Assembly (NCBI GenBank): GCA_028821395.1
Contig: JAPPGP010000126.1
Coordinates: 1 to 64,000, forward strand
Length of the DNA stretch: 64,000 bases
Reading direction: 5' to 3'
Source of the DNA: Defluviicoccus sp.
GTDB taxonomy: Bacteria; Pseudomonadota; Alphaproteobacteria; MPNO01
Within the stretch, counting starts at the first letter, position 1, and each line of letters opens with the position of its first letter. This document shows, in pieces, positions 26,470 through 35,612 of the stretch. A model generated the notes under the pieces. It searched no databases. It had not been told where the DNA came from and saw nothing but the letters and a program-made list of their open reading frames with translations. Both the position numbers and the translations under genes were made by a program.

Positions 26470-27017
26470 CGGCCGAGCTCTTCGAGCAAAGGCAGGATCC
26501 GGGCCTCGAGATCGTGCGGCAAAATGGGGCCGATATGCTTGTATCGGATGCGCCCGGAACGGTCGAGGACGAAGGTCTCGGGATAGCCGTACACGCCCCA
26601 GTCGATGGAGACCCGCCCGCTGCGGTCGGCGCCGACGCGGCGATAGGGGTTGCCGAGCCGGTCGAGGAAGCCGCGGGCGGCGGCGGGCTCGTCCTTGATG
26701 TTGATGCCGTAGATCGGAATCCCTGCGCGCGCGAGCCGCATGAGATGCGGGTGCTCCTGGCGGCAGGGCGGGCACCACGAGGCGAAGACGTTGACCAGCG
26801 CCGCCTCGCCCTTCAGGTCGGCGGTCGCGAGCCCGCCGGTCATCCCTTCGATAGGCGGCAGGTCGAACGCGGGCGCGGGCTTGCCGATCAGCGCGGAGGG
26901 GACCCGGGCCGCGTCCTTCTCGCCGCTGCCGATCTGGTGCAGATAGACGGCGAAGACCGCGGCGAGCGCGGCGAAGGCGGCGACCGGGACGACGGTGGAG
27001 AGCCTTGGCCCCGCCAT
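26466..27017 (-). CDS. ccmG: Periplasmic thiol:disulfide interchange protein CcmG/DsbE
   Basis: 183 residues from the ATG at 27017; the tracked longer start is a shadow extension. One N-terminal membrane anchor (VVPVAAFAALAAVFAVYL) is followed by a thioredoxin fold with the active site NVFASWCPPCRQEHP and the CcmG-typical GVYGYPETFVLDRSGRI. It supplies reductant to CcmH and the apocytochrome in the periplasm. It is 2 nt from ccmF and overlaps ccmH by 4 nt. Confidence 0.95.
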   Translation of the reverse strand: MAGPRLSTVVPVAAFAALAAVFAVYLHQIGSGEKDAARVPSALIGKPAPAFDLPPIEGMTGGLATADLKGEAALVNVFASWCPPCRQEHPHLMRLARAGIPIYGINIKDEPAAARGFLDRLGNPYRRVGADRSGRVSIDWGVYGYPETFVLDRSGRIRYKHIGPILPHDLEARILPLLEELGR

Positions 27018-27019
27018 GG

Positions 27020-29002
27020 TCAGGCGCCGGCCTCGACCGCCTTGCCGGAGCGCGCCCGGCGCGGTGCGCCCACCCTGAGCCTGCGGTCGGTGAGGGAGAC
27101 CGCGCCGCCCGCCGCCATCACCACCGCGCCGATCCAGATCCACGGCACCAGCGGGTTGTGATAGAGCCGCGCGGTCCACGCGCCGGACGATGCGCGCTCG
27201 CCGAGCACGGCGTAGATGTCGGCGAGCCAGGTGGTGTGGATCGCCGCTTCGGTGGTCTCGGACCGCTCGGCGGGGTAGCTCCGCTTCTCCGGCCTGAGCA
27301 CGGCGAGCACGCGGCCGCCGCGCTCGAGCTCAAAACGCCCGGTCACCGCGCGGTAGTTGGGCCCCGCCGTCTCCGCCGCGCCGCGGAACACCAGCCGGTA
27401 GCCGGCGAGCTCGGCCGTGTCGCCGGGTTGCATCGACAGGATGCGCTCGGTCTGCCAGGCGGACGACGCGGTGACGCCGGCGACCACGATGCCGAGCCCG
27501 GCATGCGCCACCGTCATCCCCCAGGCACTCCGCGGCAGGCCCGCGGCGCGGCGCAGCACCGCGCTGGGGGCGAGCCGGAAGATGCCGATCTTGCCGCCGA
27601 GCTCGGCCAGCGCGCCCACGAACAGCCACGCGGCCAGGCCGAGCCCGAACGCGGCGAGCAGGTCGCCGCCGCCCGCACTCCATGCGACGGCGAGGATCGC
27701 CGCGACGGCGACGGCGGCGGCGATGCCGAGCCGGGCGAGAATGCCGGACAGGTCGCCGCGCTTCCAGGCGAGCGTCGCGCCGATCGTGCAGGCTAGAAGG
27801 AGCGGCACCATGACCGGTACGAAGGTCGCCTCGAAGAAGGGCGGGCCGACCGAGACCTTGCCGCCGCCGAGCGCATCGAGCAACAGCGGGTAGAGGGTGC
27901 CGAGCAGGACCACCGCGGTCGCCGTGGTCAGCAGCAGATTGTTAAGCACCAACGCCCCCTCGCGCGAGACCGGAGCGAACAGCCCGCCGCCCCGGAGCCC
28001 GGGCGCGCGCACCGCGTAGAGCGCGAGCGCGCCGCCGACGATGAGGACCAGGAGGCCGAGGATGAAGACGCCGCGTCCGGGGTCGGTGGCGAAGGCGTGC
28101 ACCGAGGTGAGCACGCCCGACCGCACCAGGAAGGTGCCGAGCAGCGAGAGCCCGAAGGTCAGGATGGCGAGCAGCACCGTCCAGCCTTTCAGCGCGTCGC
28201 GCTTCTCCACCACGATGGCGGAATGGAGCAGCGCCGTGCCCGCGAGCCACGGCATGAAGGAGGCGTTCTCGACCGGGTCCCAGAACCACCAGCCGCCCCA
28301 GCCGAGCTCGTAATAGGCCCACCAGCTGCCGAGCGCGATGCCGACGGTCAGCGCGCACCAGGCGAGCAGCGTCCAGGGGCGGACCCAGCGCGCCCAGGCG
28401 GGGTCGACCCGACCCTCGATCAGCGCCGCGACGGCGAAGGAGAACGAGATCGAGAACCCGACATAGCCGAGATACAGAAAGGGCGGGTGGAAGGCGAGGC
28501 CGGGATCCTGGAGCAGCGGATTGAGCCCCTGACCCTCGACCGGTGCCGGGTCGAGGCGGAGAAACGGGTTGGAGGTGAACAGGATGAAGGCGAAGAAGCC
28601 CGCCGCCACCAGCCCGTGCACGGCCAGCACGCGGGCGCGCAACGCCGCGGGCAGGTTGTCGCCGAACCCCGCGATCATGGCACCGAACAGGGTGAGGATC
28701 AGCACCCACAGAACCATCGAGCCCTCGTGGTTGGCCCAGACGCCGGTCACCTTGTAGAGCATGGGCTTCAGCGTGTGGGAGTGACGGGCGACCAGCTCGA
28801 CGGAAAAATCCGAGACCACGAAGGCGTGGCCGAGCGCGAGGAAGGCGATGGCGACCAGGACGAACTGGACAATCGCCGCCGGCCTCGCCGTCGCCATCAG
28901 GGCGGGCTCGCCCTTGGCCGCGCCGATCAGGGGCAGCGTGCCCTGCACCAGCGCCAGGAGGAAGGCGAGGATGAGCGCGAAATGGCCAATCTCCGCGATC
29001 AT
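27020..29002 (-). CDS. ccmF: Haem lyase subunit CcmF
   Basis: 660 residues from the ATG at 29002, in an ATGA overlap with ccmE. It is a polytopic membrane protein with the tryptophan-rich haem-handling motif WGGWWFWDPVENASFMPWL and LWVLILTLFGAMIAGFG near the N-terminus, and a periplasmic domain near the C-terminus (DIYAVLGERASSGAW). It joins haem delivered by CcmE to apocytochrome c. Length matches the family's roughly 650 residues. Confidence 0.96.
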   Translation of the reverse strand: MIAEIGHFALILAFLLALVQGTLPLIGAAKGEPALMATARPAAIVQFVLVAIAFLALGHAFVVSDFSVELVARHSHTLKPMLYKVTGVWANHEGSMVLWVLILTLFGAMIAGFGDNLPAALRARVLAVHGLVAAGFFAFILFTSNPFLRLDPAPVEGQGLNPLLQDPGLAFHPPFLYLGYVGFSISFSFAVAALIEGRVDPAWARWVRPWTLLAWCALTVGIALGSWWAYYELGWGGWWFWDPVENASFMPWLAGTALLHSAIVVEKRDALKGWTVLLAILTFGLSLLGTFLVRSGVLTSVHAFATDPGRGVFILGLLVLIVGGALALYAVRAPGLRGGGLFAPVSREGALVLNNLLLTTATAVVLLGTLYPLLLDALGGGKVSVGPPFFEATFVPVMVPLLLACTIGATLAWKRGDLSGILARLGIAAAVAVAAILAVAWSAGGGDLLAAFGLGLAAWLFVGALAELGGKIGIFRLAPSAVLRRAAGLPRSAWGMTVAHAGLGIVVAGVTASSAWQTERILSMQPGDTAELAGYRLVFRGAAETAGPNYRAVTGRFELERGGRVLAVLRPEKRSYPAERSETTEAAIHTTWLADIYAVLGERASSGAWTARLYHNPLVPWIWIGAVVMAAGGAVSLTDRRLRVGAPRRARSGKAVEAGA

Positions 29003-29451
29003 CCGCCGCCCCCCGGCGCGCCGCGCCACCTGCCCGATTCCTTCAGCGCGTCGGCCACCTCCCTGGGCATGTAGGTCTCGTCGTGCTTGGCGAGCACCTC
29101 GTCGGCGCGGAACCGCCCGTCTGTGTCCAGCCGCCCCTCAGCGACGACGCCCTGGCCCTCGCGAAACAGGTCGGGAAGAACGCCGGTATAGGCGACCTCG
29201 ATGGTGTTCAGCGTGTCGGTAACCCGGAAGCTCACGCTGGTCGCGTCGCCGACCCGGACGACCGAATCCTTGACCACGATGCCGCCGATGCGGAACCGCT
29301 GGTTCGGCGGGGGCGTGTGTGCGGCCACGTCGCTCGGGCTGTAGAAGTAGACGATGCTGTCCTCGAAGGCGGCCAGCACCAGAGCCGCCGCGGCGCCCAG
29401 CGTCACCATGCCGCAGACGACGAAGGCCAGACGCCGCCGCTTAGCCCGCAT
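28999..29451 (-). CDS. ccmE: Haem chaperone CcmE
   Basis: 150 residues. An N-terminal membrane anchor (LAFVVCGMVTLGAAAALVLAAF) is followed by an OB-fold beta barrel. The covalent haem-binding histidine is in VLAKHDETYMP near residue 123. It carries haem from CcmABCD to CcmF in the periplasm. It overlaps ccmD by 11 nt and ccmF by 4 nt. Confidence 0.96.
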   Translation of the reverse strand: MRAKRRRLAFVVCGMVTLGAAAALVLAAFEDSIVYFYSPSDVAAHTPPPNQRFRIGGIVVKDSVVRVGDATSVSFRVTDTLNTIEVAYTGVLPDLFREGQGVVAEGRLDTDGRFRADEVLAKHDETYMPREVADALKESGRWRGAPGGGG

Positions 29452-29659
29452 CGTCGGTTCCGGAACCGGGTCCGGCGCGCCCGCGCCTCGAACGGCGCGG
29501 GCGGTCCTCTTCCATCGCTTCGACCTCGCGCCTCAGTACCCGCAGGCTGCGCACGCTCTGGACGCCGAGCCCGCCAATGACGATCAGAGCGACCGCATAG
29601 GCGGGCCAGACGAAGCCCGCGTAACCGCCCATGGACAGAAATTCGTGGATTTGGGCCAT
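29441..29659 (-). CDS. ccmD: Haem exporter accessory protein CcmD
   Basis: 72 residues from the ATG at 29659 (MAQIHEFLSMGGYAGFVWPAY); the track's 29752 start is too long. The GGYAGFVWPAY block followed by one membrane helix (VALIVIGGLGVQSV) and a charged cytoplasmic tail is the CcmD pattern. It helps release holo-CcmE from CcmABC. Position between ccmC and ccmE confirms the call. Confidence 0.93.
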   Translation of the reverse strand: MAQIHEFLSMGGYAGFVWPAYAVALIVIGGLGVQSVRSLRVLRREVEAMEEDRPRRSRRGRAGPGSGTDDAG

Positions 29660-29705
29660 GTTCCTCGGCGTCCGCCCCCGGCGTAGACCGCGCTCCATCA
29701 TGCAT

Positions 29706-30482
29706 CTAGGGCAAGCCGGTTCCGGTGTCCATTCCGCCGACCGTCGGGACATGCGCGCGGGCGTGGCGCAGCGCGCGCAGACGCCGCGCCAGCAGCCCCG
29801 CGCGGACCCGGACGAAGAGCAGCGTCAGGAACAGGCACAGGAAACCCGCCGCCATCAGCAGCAGCGGCGCCAGCATCGACTCGTGGACCGCCGGCGCGCC
29901 GATCCGGGTCACGCTGGCCGGCTGGTGCAGCGTGTTCCACCAGTCGACCGAGAATTTTATCACCGGCAGGTTGACCGCGCCGACCAGGGCCAGGATCGCC
30001 GACGACCGGTCGCCGCGCGTCGTGTTGTCGAACGCATTGGCGAGGGCGATATAGCCGAGATAGAGGAAGAGCAGGATCAGCACCGAGGTCAGCCGCGCGT
30101 CCCACACCCACCAGCGCCCCCAGATCGGCTTGCCCCACAGCATCCCGGTGGCGAGGCAGACGATGGTGAAGCAGGCGCCGATGGGAGCCGCGCCGTGGGC
30201 GATGACATGCGCCAGCGGATGGCGCCAGATCAGCCCGGCGGCGGCGGCGAGCGCCATCGTGGCGTAGCAGAACAGGGCCATCCACGCAGACGGCACGTGG
30301 ATGTACATGATCCGCACGGTCTCGCCCTGCTGGTAGTCGGGCGGCGAGAACCCGAGTCCGACCACCAGCCCCGCGCCGATCAGCAGCGCCGCCGCCCAGC
30401 CGGTCCAGGGCTGGACACGGTCGGCGAGGCGCAGGAACCGCGCCGGGCTGGCCAATCCGTGCAGGTTCGACACGAAGCTCAT
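29706..30482 (-). CDS. ccmC: Haem ABC exporter permease CcmC
   Basis: 258 residues with six membrane helices and the periplasmic WWD haem motif GRWWVWDARLTS. VRIMYIHVPSAWMALFCYA in the N-terminal half is also typical. It loads haem onto CcmE together with CcmA, CcmB and CcmD. There are 62 nt to ccmB and 46 nt to ccmD, all on the minus strand. Confidence 0.96.
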   Translation of the reverse strand: MSFVSNLHGLASPARFLRLADRVQPWTGWAAALLIGAGLVVGLGFSPPDYQQGETVRIMYIHVPSAWMALFCYATMALAAAAGLIWRHPLAHVIAHGAAPIGACFTIVCLATGMLWGKPIWGRWWVWDARLTSVLILLFLYLGYIALANAFDNTTRGDRSSAILALVGAVNLPVIKFSVDWWNTLHQPASVTRIGAPAVHESMLAPLLLMAAGFLCLFLTLLFVRVRAGLLARRLRALRHARAHVPTVGGMDTGTGLP

Positions 30483-30544
30483 CCGCTACCCTCGCGAATC
30501 CGGCCATACGGAAATAGTGATCCCGGTGAGCGCGCTCAATGCGG

Positions 30545-31210
30545 TCATTCCAGCGCCTGGCGGACCGCCGACGCCGACGCCCAGGGGCAGAGCGCCGAGG
30601 CGGCGAGCGCCATCGCGCCCAGCACCATTAGATGCTGGCGGACGGGGTGGCCCGCGATCGCCGCGTCGACCGCGGCGGCGCCGAAGATCAGCACCGGGAT
30701 CAGCAGCGGCAGCACCAGGATCGACAGCAGCACCCCGCCGCGCCGCGCGCCCAGGGTGAGGGCGGCGCCGACGCCGCCGACCAGGCTGACGGTTGGCGTC
30801 CCCAGCGCCATCGCCGCGACCAGGGCGGCATAGCCGCCGCCGCCGAGATCGAGCAGCAGGGCGAGCAGCGGGCTGGCCGCGATCAGCGGGATGCAGGTGG
30901 TCAGCCAGTGGGCGAGCATCTTGGCGCCGACCACCAGCGGCAGCGCGAGCGGGCAGAGCGCCAGCACTTCGAAGCTGCCGTCCTCGTAGTCGCCGAGGAA
31001 CAGGCGTTCGAGCGAGAGCATCGCCGCCAGCAGGGCGGCGACCCAGAGCACGCCGGCGGCGATGCGGGCGAGCAGGTCGGGCTCGGGGCCGACCCCGAAG
31101 GGGAAGAGGAGCGCGGCGAGCACGAAGAACATCGCGGCCGTCGCGGCTTCGCCGGGCTCGCGGATGGCGAGCCTGAGCTCGCGCCCCAGCGCGGCGGCGA
31201 AGGCATTCAT
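30545..31210 (-). CDS. ccmB: Haem ABC exporter permease CcmB
   Basis: 221 residues, six membrane helices. FLGDYEDGSFEVLALCPLAL is the characteristic CcmB loop, and LGTPTVSLVGGVGAALTLGARRGGV also fits. It pairs with the ATPase CcmA, whose gene it overlaps by 4 nt. Confidence 0.95.
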   Translation of the reverse strand: MNAFAAALGRELRLAIREPGEAATAAMFFVLAALLFPFGVGPEPDLLARIAAGVLWVAALLAAMLSLERLFLGDYEDGSFEVLALCPLALPLVVGAKMLAHWLTTCIPLIAASPLLALLLDLGGGGYAALVAAMALGTPTVSLVGGVGAALTLGARRGGVLLSILVLPLLIPVLIFGAAAVDAAIAGHPVRQHLMVLGAMALAASALCPWASASAVRQALE

Positions 31211-31866
31211 GCCCGCACCGCCGGATCGGCGGCGTGGCGGCCGACATCGAGCTCGGCCGCGTCGCCGAGATCGAGCGCGGCGTTGGTCGAGACCACGCAG
31301 CGACCGCCGCCCGCGCAGTGTTCGCGGATCGCCGCATGCACCGCGGCGACCCCCTCGCCGTCAAGCGCCACGGTCGGCTCGTCGAGCAGCCAGAGCGGCG
31401 CCTCCGCCACCGCGATGCGCGCGAGCGCGAGCCGTCTGCGCTGGCCGGCCGACAGGAACCGGGCCGGCAGGTCGGCGAGCGGCGCGAGGCCGAACAGCTC
31501 GAGCGCCCGGCCGATCCCGCCGCGCCCGCCGCGCAGCGCGGCCCAGAAGCGCAGATTCTCGGTTACCGTGAGCGCGGGCTTCACCGCGTCGAGATGGCCG
31601 ACATAGTGCAGCCTCTCAGCATGCGCGACCCGGTCGTCCGCGATGTCGGCGCCCTGCCATGCGACGGCGCCCGACACCGGGGCGAGCAGCCCGGCCATGA
31701 TCCGCAGCAGGCTCGACTTGCCGCTGCCGTTGGGTCCGGTCAGCACCAGGGTCGCGCCGGGCGGGAGCGCGAAGTCGAGCCCGGAGAACACCCAGCGGTC
31801 GCCGCGCATGCAGTCGAGCGCGCGGCCCGAAAACGCCGTCGCCGGATCTGGGCTCGCGCGGTTCAC
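31207..31866 (-). CDS. ccmA: Haem ABC exporter ATPase CcmA
   Basis: 219 residues, GTG start. Walker A is LTGPNGSGKSSLLRI, the signature is RFLSAGQRRRLALARI and Walker B is LWLLDEPTVALD. ATP hydrolysis releases holo-CcmE from CcmC. It is the first ccm gene, only 17 nt after the creatininase-like stop, so the ccm run probably shares transcripts with the upstream catabolic genes unless a promoter lies inside that gene. Confidence 0.95.
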   Translation of the reverse strand: MNRASPDPATAFSGRALDCMRGDRWVFSGLDFALPPGATLVLTGPNGSGKSSLLRIMAGLLAPVSGAVAWQGADIADDRVAHAERLHYVGHLDAVKPALTVTENLRFWAALRGGRGGIGRALELFGLAPLADLPARFLSAGQRRRLALARIAVAEAPLWLLDEPTVALDGEGVAAVHAAIREHCAGGGRCVVSTNAALDLGDAAELDVGRHAADPAVRA

Positions 31867-31883
31867 CGCGAGGCGGGCATGCT

Positions 31884-32663
31884 CTAGCGCCGTTCCTCGT
31901 AGGACGGGCGCAGGTTCTCGATCATCGCCACCAGCCCGTCGAGCGCGGCGCCGATGAAGGCCGTCCCCTGTTCGGCGCTCGCGACATGCGGGTTGCCGAA
32001 GATCGAGGCGTGGTTGGTCGCGGGGCTCGGGCGCCGTCGATAGGTGCGCGAGGGCTCGACCGAGGCCACTAGGTCCCAGCCGACCAGCGGCGTGTAGACC
32101 CCCTCGATGCGGTCCATCTTGACCAGCTCCGGCCTTGTCGAGAGCTGAAAGGAGGTCTCGAACTCCCCGCCATGGCCCATCCCGCCGATTTCCGAGTTGC
32201 GCAGCGCGTCGATGCTGGCCGCGCCGGGCTCCCAGTAGCTCACCGCCGTCACCTGGAAGTCGTGCGCCTCGTCGAGATCGTCGACCAGGCGTCGCGCCAC
32301 CGCGTCGTTCGACGTGCCGTTGGGCCGGTTGCCGTTGAGGATCAGGAGGTCCCGGAAACCCTGCCTGACCAGCGCCGCGCCGACCTCGTAGACCAGCTCC
32401 TGATAGGTTGGGATGGAGAGCGAGATCGTGCCCGGGAAGTGCTCGAAGGTCTTGGAGACCGCATAGGGCACGGCCGGCGCGACCACCGCGCCGACCCGCT
32501 CGGCGAGGCGGACCGCCATGTGGTCGGCCTGGTGGGTGTCGGTGTCGCAGGGCATGTGCGGCCCGTGCGACTCGGTCGCCCCCGTGGGCAGGATGACCAG
32601 CCTGCCCGCCTCGATCGCCGCGCGCACCTCTTCATGGGTCATGTGGGCGATGCGGACTTCCAT
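31884..32663 (-). CDS. Creatininase-family metallo-amidohydrolase
   Basis: 259 residues. ILPTGATESHGPHMPCDTDTHQAD carries the Glu, His and Asp metal ligands of the family, and GMGHGGEFETS is the later block. The usual NGHxxN segment reads LNGNRPNGTSN, so the conserved His there is absent; a metal site may be altered. Members hydrolyse cyclic or linear amides such as creatinine or formamides. The ATG overlaps the Mo-subunit stop by 1 nt (TGATG), which places it in the hyuA-hyuB-coxMSL operon, where lactam or amide opening is a sensible job. Confidence 0.85.
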   Translation of the reverse strand: MEVRIAHMTHEEVRAAIEAGRLVILPTGATESHGPHMPCDTDTHQADHMAVRLAERVGAVVAPAVPYAVSKTFEHFPGTISLSIPTYQELVYEVGAALVRQGFRDLLILNGNRPNGTSNDAVARRLVDDLDEAHDFQVTAVSYWEPGAASIDALRNSEIGGMGHGGEFETSFQLSTRPELVKMDRIEGVYTPLVGWDLVASVEPSRTYRRRPSPATNHASIFGNPHVASAEQGTAFIGAALDGLVAMIENLRPSYEERR

Positions 32664-35062
32664 CAGCGCGCCCGCGCCTCCGACAACAGGCGGTGGATCA
32701 TGTCGGGCGACATCGGCGATTCGCGCACCGGCGCGATGCCGAGCGGCGCGAACGCGTCCTCCATCGCCGAGGCTATGACCTGGGAGACCGGGATGGTGCC
32801 GGCCTCGCCGACGCCCTTGATGCCGAGCGGGTTGAGCGGCGAGGGCGTCTCCATGTGCAGGATCTCGGCATCCGGTACCTCCGTCGCATAGGGCATCAGG
32901 AAGTCCATGAAATTGGCGGCGAGCGGGGTGCCGTTCTCGTCGAACGCGCAGCGCTCGTAGAACGCCCCGCCGATCCCCTGGCCGATGCCGCCCATCACCT
33001 GCCCCTCGACGATCATCGGGTTGATCATGTTGCCGCAGTCGTGGATGCAGAGATAGCGCCTGATCTCCATCGCGCAGGTATCGGGGAAGAACTCCACGAT
33101 CGCGGCATGGACGCCATAGGCCCAGGTCGCGTGCGACGGGCTGAAATAGTCGGTCTCCTCGATCCCCGGCGCCGTGCCTTCGGCCAGCGGCGGGCCGTCA
33201 TGGGTCGAGGCCGGCGCGAACTGCGTCGCGGTCTGCGACGCCTCGTTGAAGGCGTAGCGCAGCGGGTTCGACGCGGTGGCGATCTCGGCCAGCGACACCG
33301 AGCGGTTGCCGTCGACGATCCAGGCGCGCCCGTCGCGCAGCTCGATCGAATCCTCGTCGGTCTCCAGCATGTTGGCGGCGGCGGCGATGATGCGGGCGCG
33401 CGCCTTGACGGCGGCCTTGTGGATCGCGTTGCCGCTCACCACCGCTGCGCGGCTGGCGAACGTCGCCACCCCCCATTCATGCGCCTGGGTGTCGCCCTCG
33501 ACGAAGATCACGTCCTTCACGTCGCAACCCACCTGGTCGGCGGCGATCTGGGCGAACACCGTCTCGTGGCCCTGGCCCTGGCTGGTGAGACCGGTGGTGA
33601 CGTAGACCTTGCCGGTGATCGGGTGCACCTTGACGTGGCCGCCCTCATAGGGGCCGAGCCCGGTCCCCTCGACATAGAAGCCGATCCCGAAGCCGAGATA
33701 GCGGCCCTCGGCGCGAGCCGCCTCCTGCTCCTCGCGGAACGCGGCGAGGCCGATGGTCTCGGTGATCAGGTCGAGCGCCTTTTCATACTCGCCCGAATCG
33801 TAGTTCACGGCCAGCCCGTCGGCGAACAGCAGTCCGTCCCGCACATAGGGGAATTCGCCGGGGCCGATGAAGTTGCGCCGGCGGATCTCGGTCCGGTCGA
33901 TGCCGAGCTCGTCGGCGAGCTGGTCGAGTGCGCGCTCGATCGCGAAGCAGGCCTGCGGCCGGCCACAGCCGCGATAGGGCGTCACCTGGACGCAGGGCGT
34001 GTAGACCAGGGTCATCTCGACCCAGATATGGGGTATCCGGTAGGGCCCGGCGATCGAGGTCGAGGCGACCTGGGCGACGGCGATGCCGTACGGGATGAAG
34101 GCGCCGGTGTCGTGGATGAACGAGTCGCGAAGCGCCAGCACCGTCCCGTCCTTCTTCGCCGCCAGCGAGATTTCGTGGATCTGCGCGCGCTCCTGGCTCG
34201 CGCCGATAAAATTCTCCACCCGATCCTCGATGTATTTCACCGGCCGGTCGAGCTGCATCGCCGCGAACGGGACGAGGATCTCGTCGGGGTGGAACATCAT
34301 GATCTTCTGGCCGAACCCGCCGCCGACATTGGGCGCGATAACGCGGATCCGGTCCTCGTCGATGTCGAACAGCGAGGCGAGCCCGCCGCGCACCGAGATC
34401 GTCGCCTGGGTCGAATCCCACACCGTGAGCTCGCCCGACACCCCGTCCCAGCGGGCGGCGACGGCGCGACACTCCATCGGCGCGGCGCTCGATCGCTCGG
34501 CACCGACGCGCACCGTCGTGGTGTGCTCGGCGGCGGCAAAGGCGGCATCGGCATCGCCGCTCCCCTGGATGAAGTGGGCGGCGACGTTGTTGGGGATGTC
34601 GTCATGCACCAGCGGCGCGCCGTCGGCGATGGCCTTCTCCAGGTCGAGCTCGACCGGCAGCGGCTCGTACTCGACCTCGATCGCCGCGCAGGCGTCTTCC
34701 GCGGTATAGCGGTCGACGGCGACCACCATGGCGATACACTGGCCGGCATAGAACACGTCGTCCCGGGCCAGCGGCCGCTGGGTCTTGCCGCCCGAGGTGA
34801 TGCAGGGGTGCGGGATCAGCATCGGCAGCTCGACATCGAGCGCGCCGATTTCGTCGGCGGTGTAGACCGCGACCACGTCGGGCAGCGCCTCGGCTTCCGA
34901 CATGTCGATCGAGCGGATCCTGGCGCGCGCGTGCTGGCTTCTCACGAACGCCGCGTGCAGCGCGCCGGGGAGCGATATGTCGTCGATGAACGCGCCCTCG
35001 CCCTTGAGCAAAGCGGGGTCCGCGTTGCGCTGGACCGGTTCGCCGAACTGCCGTGTCGACAT
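32663..35062 (-). CDS. Molybdenum hydroxylase large subunit (CoxL-like, form II-type)
   Basis: 799 residues. Family landmarks in order: RNADPALLKGEGAFIDDISLPG, APNVGGGFGQKI, TPYRGCGRPQACFAIER, LTSQGQGHETVFAQIAADQ and GIKGVGEAGTIP with the catalytic Glu. The active-site loop is YRGCGR, not the AYXCSFR of true aerobic CO dehydrogenase, so CO oxidation is unlikely and hydroxylation of an aromatic or heterocyclic substrate is more probable. The Fe-S subunit lies 10 nt upstream and a creatininase-like gene follows. Confidence 0.93.
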   Translation of the reverse strand: MSTRQFGEPVQRNADPALLKGEGAFIDDISLPGALHAAFVRSQHARARIRSIDMSEAEALPDVVAVYTADEIGALDVELPMLIPHPCITSGGKTQRPLARDDVFYAGQCIAMVVAVDRYTAEDACAAIEVEYEPLPVELDLEKAIADGAPLVHDDIPNNVAAHFIQGSGDADAAFAAAEHTTTVRVGAERSSAAPMECRAVAARWDGVSGELTVWDSTQATISVRGGLASLFDIDEDRIRVIAPNVGGGFGQKIMMFHPDEILVPFAAMQLDRPVKYIEDRVENFIGASQERAQIHEISLAAKKDGTVLALRDSFIHDTGAFIPYGIAVAQVASTSIAGPYRIPHIWVEMTLVYTPCVQVTPYRGCGRPQACFAIERALDQLADELGIDRTEIRRRNFIGPGEFPYVRDGLLFADGLAVNYDSGEYEKALDLITETIGLAAFREEQEAARAEGRYLGFGIGFYVEGTGLGPYEGGHVKVHPITGKVYVTTGLTSQGQGHETVFAQIAADQVGCDVKDVIFVEGDTQAHEWGVATFASRAAVVSGNAIHKAAVKARARIIAAAANMLETDEDSIELRDGRAWIVDGNRSVSLAEIATASNPLRYAFNEASQTATQFAPASTHDGPPLAEGTAPGIEETDYFSPSHATWAYGVHAAIVEFFPDTCAMEIRRYLCIHDCGNMINPMIVEGQVMGGIGQGIGGAFYERCAFDENGTPLAANFMDFLMPYATEVPDAEILHMETPSPLNPLGIKGVGEAGTIPVSQVIASAMEDAFAPLGIAPVRESPMSPDMIHRLLSEARAR

Positions 35063-35072
35063 GCGCTCCTCC

Positions 35073-35609
35073 TCAGCCTTCGGCCGCGTTCATCAGCTCG
35101 ACCGAGCGGCGGAACGCCTTGACGATGTTGCTGTAGCCGGTGCAGCGGCAGAGATTGCCCGACAGCACCTCGCGGATCGCGTTCTCCGAGAGGTCGGGCT
35201 CGGGCGTCTCCTCGAGATAGCTCAGCATCGACATCACGAAGCCCGGCGTGCAGTAGCCGCATTGCAGGCCGTGGCACTCCATCATCGCCTGCTGGATCGG
35301 GTGCAGGGTGCCGTCCTCGGCGGCGACACCCTCGATGGTGCGGATCTCGGCGCCGTCGGCCTGCACCGCGAAGGCGAGGCAGGATCGCCCGGCGCGGCCG
35401 TCGATCATCACCGTGCAGCAGCCGCACACCCCGTGCTCGCAGCCGACATGGGTGCCGGTGAGGCCGAGCTCGTGGCGGATGAAATCGCTCAAAAGCATGC
35501 GCGGGCTCGCTTCCCGGGTGACGGTCTCGCCGTTGACGGTCAGCGTCACCGGGATCTTCGGATCGGACGAGGCGGCGGGGATCGCCTTCTTCAGCACGCT
35601 CTTCGCCAT
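35073..35609 (-). CDS. Molybdenum hydroxylase 2Fe-2S subunit (CoxS-like)
   Basis: 178 residues. The N-terminal ferredoxin cluster is HVGCEHGVCGCCTV plus SCLAF; the second cluster is LQCGYCTPG and NLCRCTGYSN. About 20 extra N-terminal residues (MAKSVLKKAIPAASSDPK) precede the fold. Its gene is 3 nt from the FAD subunit gene and 10 nt from the Mo subunit gene. Confidence 0.95.
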   Translation of the reverse strand: MAKSVLKKAIPAASSDPKIPVTLTVNGETVTREASPRMLLSDFIRHELGLTGTHVGCEHGVCGCCTVMIDGRAGRSCLAFAVQADGAEIRTIEGVAAEDGTLHPIQQAMMECHGLQCGYCTPGFVMSMLSYLEETPEPDLSENAIREVLSGNLCRCTGYSNIVKAFRRSVELMNAAEG

Positions 35610-35612
35610 CGC

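Noticed and set aside
32663-35062. Aerobic CO dehydrogenase (true CoxL)
   Set aside because: The active-site loop is YRGCGR, not the AYXCSFR of form I CoxL, and the lone copy at 57640 has VRGAGH; CO oxidation is not supported.
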